DNA of 64,000 bases, from positions 1,426,001 through 1,490,000 of the forward strand of contig CP053688.1 in the NCBI GenBank assembly GCA_013200995.1, written 5' to 3'. The first letter of the stretch is position 1. Each line of letters begins with the position of its first letter. Below, piece after piece: positions 62,174 through 64,000 of this stretch. Both the position numbers and the translations under genes were made by a program. Source of the stretch: Arthrobacter citreus (lineage in GTDB: Bacteria; Bacillota; Bacilli; Bacillales; Bacillaceae_G). Under the pieces are notes generated by a model. That model searched no databases. It worked only from the letters and a program-made list of their open reading frames with translations, and had not been told where the DNA came from.

Positions 62174-62220
62174 ATAAGTATTCCTTATGACCTTAAAAAT
62201 CAAATAGTTCATTTAATAAT
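62174..62220. other. attR: right attachment site
   Basis: Copy of the att region at 22164-22210. It contains ATAAGTATTCCTTAT (ATAA-N7-TTAT) at 62174-62188 and the 24-bp identical core at 62197-62220. Similarity to the left end goes on for about 150 bp beyond the core, because a related prophage remnant follows. Confidence 0.75.
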
Positions 62221-62334
62221 CTTTTACTCAATTGTATCATCATTTAATTCATAGATTTTAATTGAGTTTTTAAAAGTTCGTGAACAAAATGTGGTTTCTG
62301 TTGGTGTGAGACTTCGAAATGTGTGAACCAATAT

Positions 62335-62366
62335 AAAGACTCCTAAATCTCTAAAGGAGTCTTTAT
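62335..62366. terminator. Terminator at the start of the tandem remnant
   Basis: Stem AAAGACTCCT with AGGAGTCTTT, a diverged copy of the hairpin at 22331-22368. Confidence 0.8.
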
Positions 62367-62437
62367 ATTTATATATTTATTATAACAACATCTCGATATT
62401 TCACTCTAAATACTCCCAATAAATTAAAAAGAATTTT

Positions 62438-62938
62438 TTATCCTCCTAATGCACTATTTATCATTAAATCGTTACCAGATTTAAATAAAATTACTTGAAG
62501 AAAAGTATCGATTTCACAATGATGTTCTGAAAAAATGACTATATATGGAAAAAATGGTTGTTCGGGTCTCCATTGTAACGAAACCCATTCGTATGAATGA
62601 AAATAAGCTTCATATCGTTTTAATTTTTCATTCATAATTGATTTACTGTAATGTGTGAGCTGGACTTCAACAAAAAATGGAGTATTGTTAAAGATCATAA
62701 ATGCATCTGGTTCAACTGTACTTTTAGAACCTAATTTAACTTCTACATCTTACACGTTAATATAATTCTTTAAAGTATTAAATACATTGAATATTTCCAG
62801 ATAATGTGGGATCTTTTGGGAAGTTTCATTGATTGGATTTTCTTTTGAGAAGTATATTGCAGGATTTTGTTTCTTTGATTGTTTAATATGTCCACAATTT
62901 CTTAACCTTCTTAAATACTGAATTACAACACTTATTCA
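62438..62938 (-). pseudogene. Decayed replication-relaxation gene
   Basis: The minus strand codes for a relative of the 23576-24208 protein: VEPDAFMIFNNTPFFVEVQL, SYEWVSLQW and upstream QSKKQNPAIYFS, NPINETSQKIPHYLEIF. An in-frame TAA interrupts it near 62750 (YINV-stop-DVEVKLG), and the first ~40 residues are missing. The downstream part has a good frame but is unlikely to work. Confidence 0.85.
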
Positions 62939-62939
62939 T

Positions 62940-63145
62940 TTTAAGACACCCCAAACAATAGACTTTTTCTCTTTACTTTTCCTTGATGCTTTCTTGTTTG
63001 GTTGCTTTACTTCAATAGGTCCTGTGGTTGCTTCAATGATTTTTTCTAACCTTAATGGATCTAAAATCTTCATTGCAATATCTTAATCTCAGAATGGCGT
63101 TTTAACATCTGTTAACCCAATTGAAGATTTCTTTTTCATAAATAG
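62940..63145 (-). pseudogene. Remnant of an ftsK-like gene
   Basis: On the minus strand MKKKSSIGLTDVKTPF, then stops, then MKILDPLRLEKIIEAT and KEKKSIVWGVLK resemble the last ~70 residues of the FtsK protein at 24192-25445. The ATPase part is absent. Order and orientation match the left end of the prophage. Confidence 0.85.
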
Positions 63146-63176
63146 ATGGAAATGATTTAATACGACAAATGCATTC

Positions 63177-63204
63177 ATAGGTGCTCACTTGGGTGTGCAC
63201 CTAT
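63177..63204. terminator. Hairpin ATAGGTGC...GCACCTAT
   Basis: An inverted repeat of about 10 bp with a short loop, followed by TTTTATTTGTT on the plus strand. No complete gene is present in 63146-63423. Confidence 0.6.
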
Positions 63205-63423
63205 TTTATTTGTTAAAATCCCATATATGTTCCTATTAAATAATACTATCGAATTCCTTATTCATCTAAATATTATTTTAATTTAGATTAATATGATAAA
63301 ATTAGTTGAGTTCATGTTTTTATATAGGAAGGAGAGCTAAATTTTTGAGCTCTAACCTTTAATATTTCAGAGGTTGACAATCCGAAATAAAAGAAAAGCC
63401 ATACAGGCTAGGAGGATTTAAAA

Positions 63424-63777
63424 TTGACAAAAATTGACCTACTGAAAGAATTTATTATCAATAAAAACTTAGAAATCATTACATCTAAACCATCAACTAA
63501 TACCTATACAATGTTTTCATACAATGGATTTGATGCTGGAGAAGTTTATAATAATGACAGCTACAGAATTTCAATAGTTCGTGGATCAATGGTAGAAAGA
63601 ATATTCCATAAACGTAAATACAAGATGAAAATTTCCAAAGATAACAACAACAAAATAGTTGCTATCTTTGATTTAGAACAAGCAGAAGATTTTATACAAG
63701 TTAAAACGCTCCTTTTAAATATGGCTAAATTAGCTAACAATGGGCTTCGTGAAAGAATGGAACCTACAATCAACTAG
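63424..63777 (+). CDS. Unknown soluble protein (117 aa)
   Basis: A 117-residue protein from a TTG codon with AGGAGG 8 bp upstream. It reads MTKIDLLKEFIINKNLEI at the start and ends with NNGLRERMEPTIN. It is charged, has no membrane segment and no recognised family. It lies in the remnant region right of attR, in place of the divergent HTH/TM2 cassette of the intact prophage, so it is likely phage cargo left behind. Confidence 0.6.
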   Translation: MTKIDLLKEFIINKNLEIITSKPSTNTYTMFSYNGFDAGEVYNNDSYRISIVRGSMVERIFHKRKYKMKISKDNNNKIVAIFDLEQAEDFIQVKTLLLNMAKLANNGLRERMEPTIN

Positions 63778-63842
63778 ATATAATTGATTAAGTATCTATA
63801 AGAAACACTTTAAGTTTTATTGTTTATGAGAAATGTGTTCAA

Positions 63843-63914
63843 AGCTTAGAAGTTGCTTTAAAAATATCAAAAACACTCAATTTAAAAATTGAGGATATTT
63901 GGAGTATAGAATAA
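63843..63914 (+). pseudogene. 3' fragment of an HTH regulator gene
   Basis: The plus strand reads SLEVALKISKTLNLKIEDIW and then SIE-stop, the typical end of a small Cro/CI-type regulator, like AYYIAKELNVKMEDIWYFEE of the 25695-25898 gene. The HTH part is missing. Confidence 0.75.
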
Positions 63915-63925
63915 TAAAAATAGCC

Positions 63926-63956
63926 CCTGTCATTGACAAGGGGTTAGTTTTTCTTA
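63926..63956 (+). terminator. Terminator after the HTH fragment
   Basis: GCCCCT/AGGGGT arms with a loop of about 10 nt, followed by TAGTTTTTC. Confidence 0.75.
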
Positions 63957-64000
63957 TTCAGTTCGTGCAATCTTATAACATACCTTAAGTTTTCTTGTTC

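Larger units (their letters stand above)
22187..62220. mobile_element. Prophage of about 40 kb (temperate siphovirus)
   Basis: Bounded by the 24-bp identical att cores at 22187-22210 and 62197-62220, with a tyrosine integrase ending about 65 bp inside the right end. It holds complete lysogeny, replication, packaging, head, tail and lysis modules, and no structural gene is visibly broken, so it may be inducible. The gene order HNH-TerS-TerL-portal-protease-HK97 capsid suggests cos-type packaging. Cargo includes a type I restriction-modification system, a HEPN-like gene and several small membrane proteins. Confidence 0.93.

Noticed and set aside
62438..62698. Intact 86-residue gene
   Set aside because: It is the downstream part of the broken replication-relaxation gene after a nonsense codon, without its own ribosome site.

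Overview
The window is low-GC DNA from a spore-forming member of the Bacillaceae. The evidence is the host gene content and order: parC, parE, a YneT-like CoA-binding protein, plsY, a YneP-like thioesterase, the small spore proteins tlp and sspN, an FbpB-family protein, a YneN-like thiol oxidoreductase and acnA. This neighbourhood is known from Bacillus. The LysM-GH18 spore cortex hydrolase (YaaH/SleL type) and the spore proteins confirm endospore formation.

Host part, about 1-22,190: a branched-chain amino acid ABC transporter (livM partial, livH, livJ) with a candidate CodY box at livJ; topoisomerase IV (parE-parC); a CoA-binding protein; a two-component system followed by an HtrA protease; plsY; a thioesterase; a small membrane protein overlapping an SPFH protein; the LysM-GH18 hydrolase; spore proteins; a thioredoxin-like protein; and aconitase. 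Two intergenic stretches (about 4,091-4,260 and 19,101-19,250) carry degenerate ATTTGC(A/G) repeats with 21- and 20-bp periods, each beside the terminator of a minus-strand gene.

Prophage, about 22,187-62,220 (40 kb): an apparently complete temperate siphovirus is inserted upstream of acnA, next to ATAA-N7-TTAT (CcpC-type) operators that are copied in the att region. Read from the right: integrase, ImmA/IrrE protease, CI-like repressor, four-operator switch, Cro-like protein, excisionase-like HTH, Rha-type regulator, SbcC/Rad50-like ATPase with RecT, DnaD-type replication protein, a free-standing CodY-type winged helix, and ArpU late regulator. An accessory island follows, then HNH, TerS, TerL, portal, protease, capsid, connectors, tail genes (with a -1 frameshift chaperone), lysis genes, and an FtsK plus replication-relaxation cassette at the left end.

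Accessory cargo: a type I restriction-modification system (HTH regulator, hsdR, hsdM, hsdS) lies between two diverged copies of the arpU 3' end, which suggests it was inserted as a unit. Downstream are a HEPN-like protein with an RNxxxH motif, a 210-bp chain of hairpins and a YDY-repeat protein. Another cargo gene with two membrane segments has its own promoter and terminator and splits terL from portal. A plus-strand cargo cassette (HTH, TM2 protein, unknown) lies between the lysis and FtsK modules.

Right flank, 62,221-64,000: decayed copies of the left-end replication-relaxation, ftsK and HTH genes follow attR in the same order, so a second related prophage once sat in tandem at this site. 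All function calls are from reading the sequence and from family knowledge; no database search was run.
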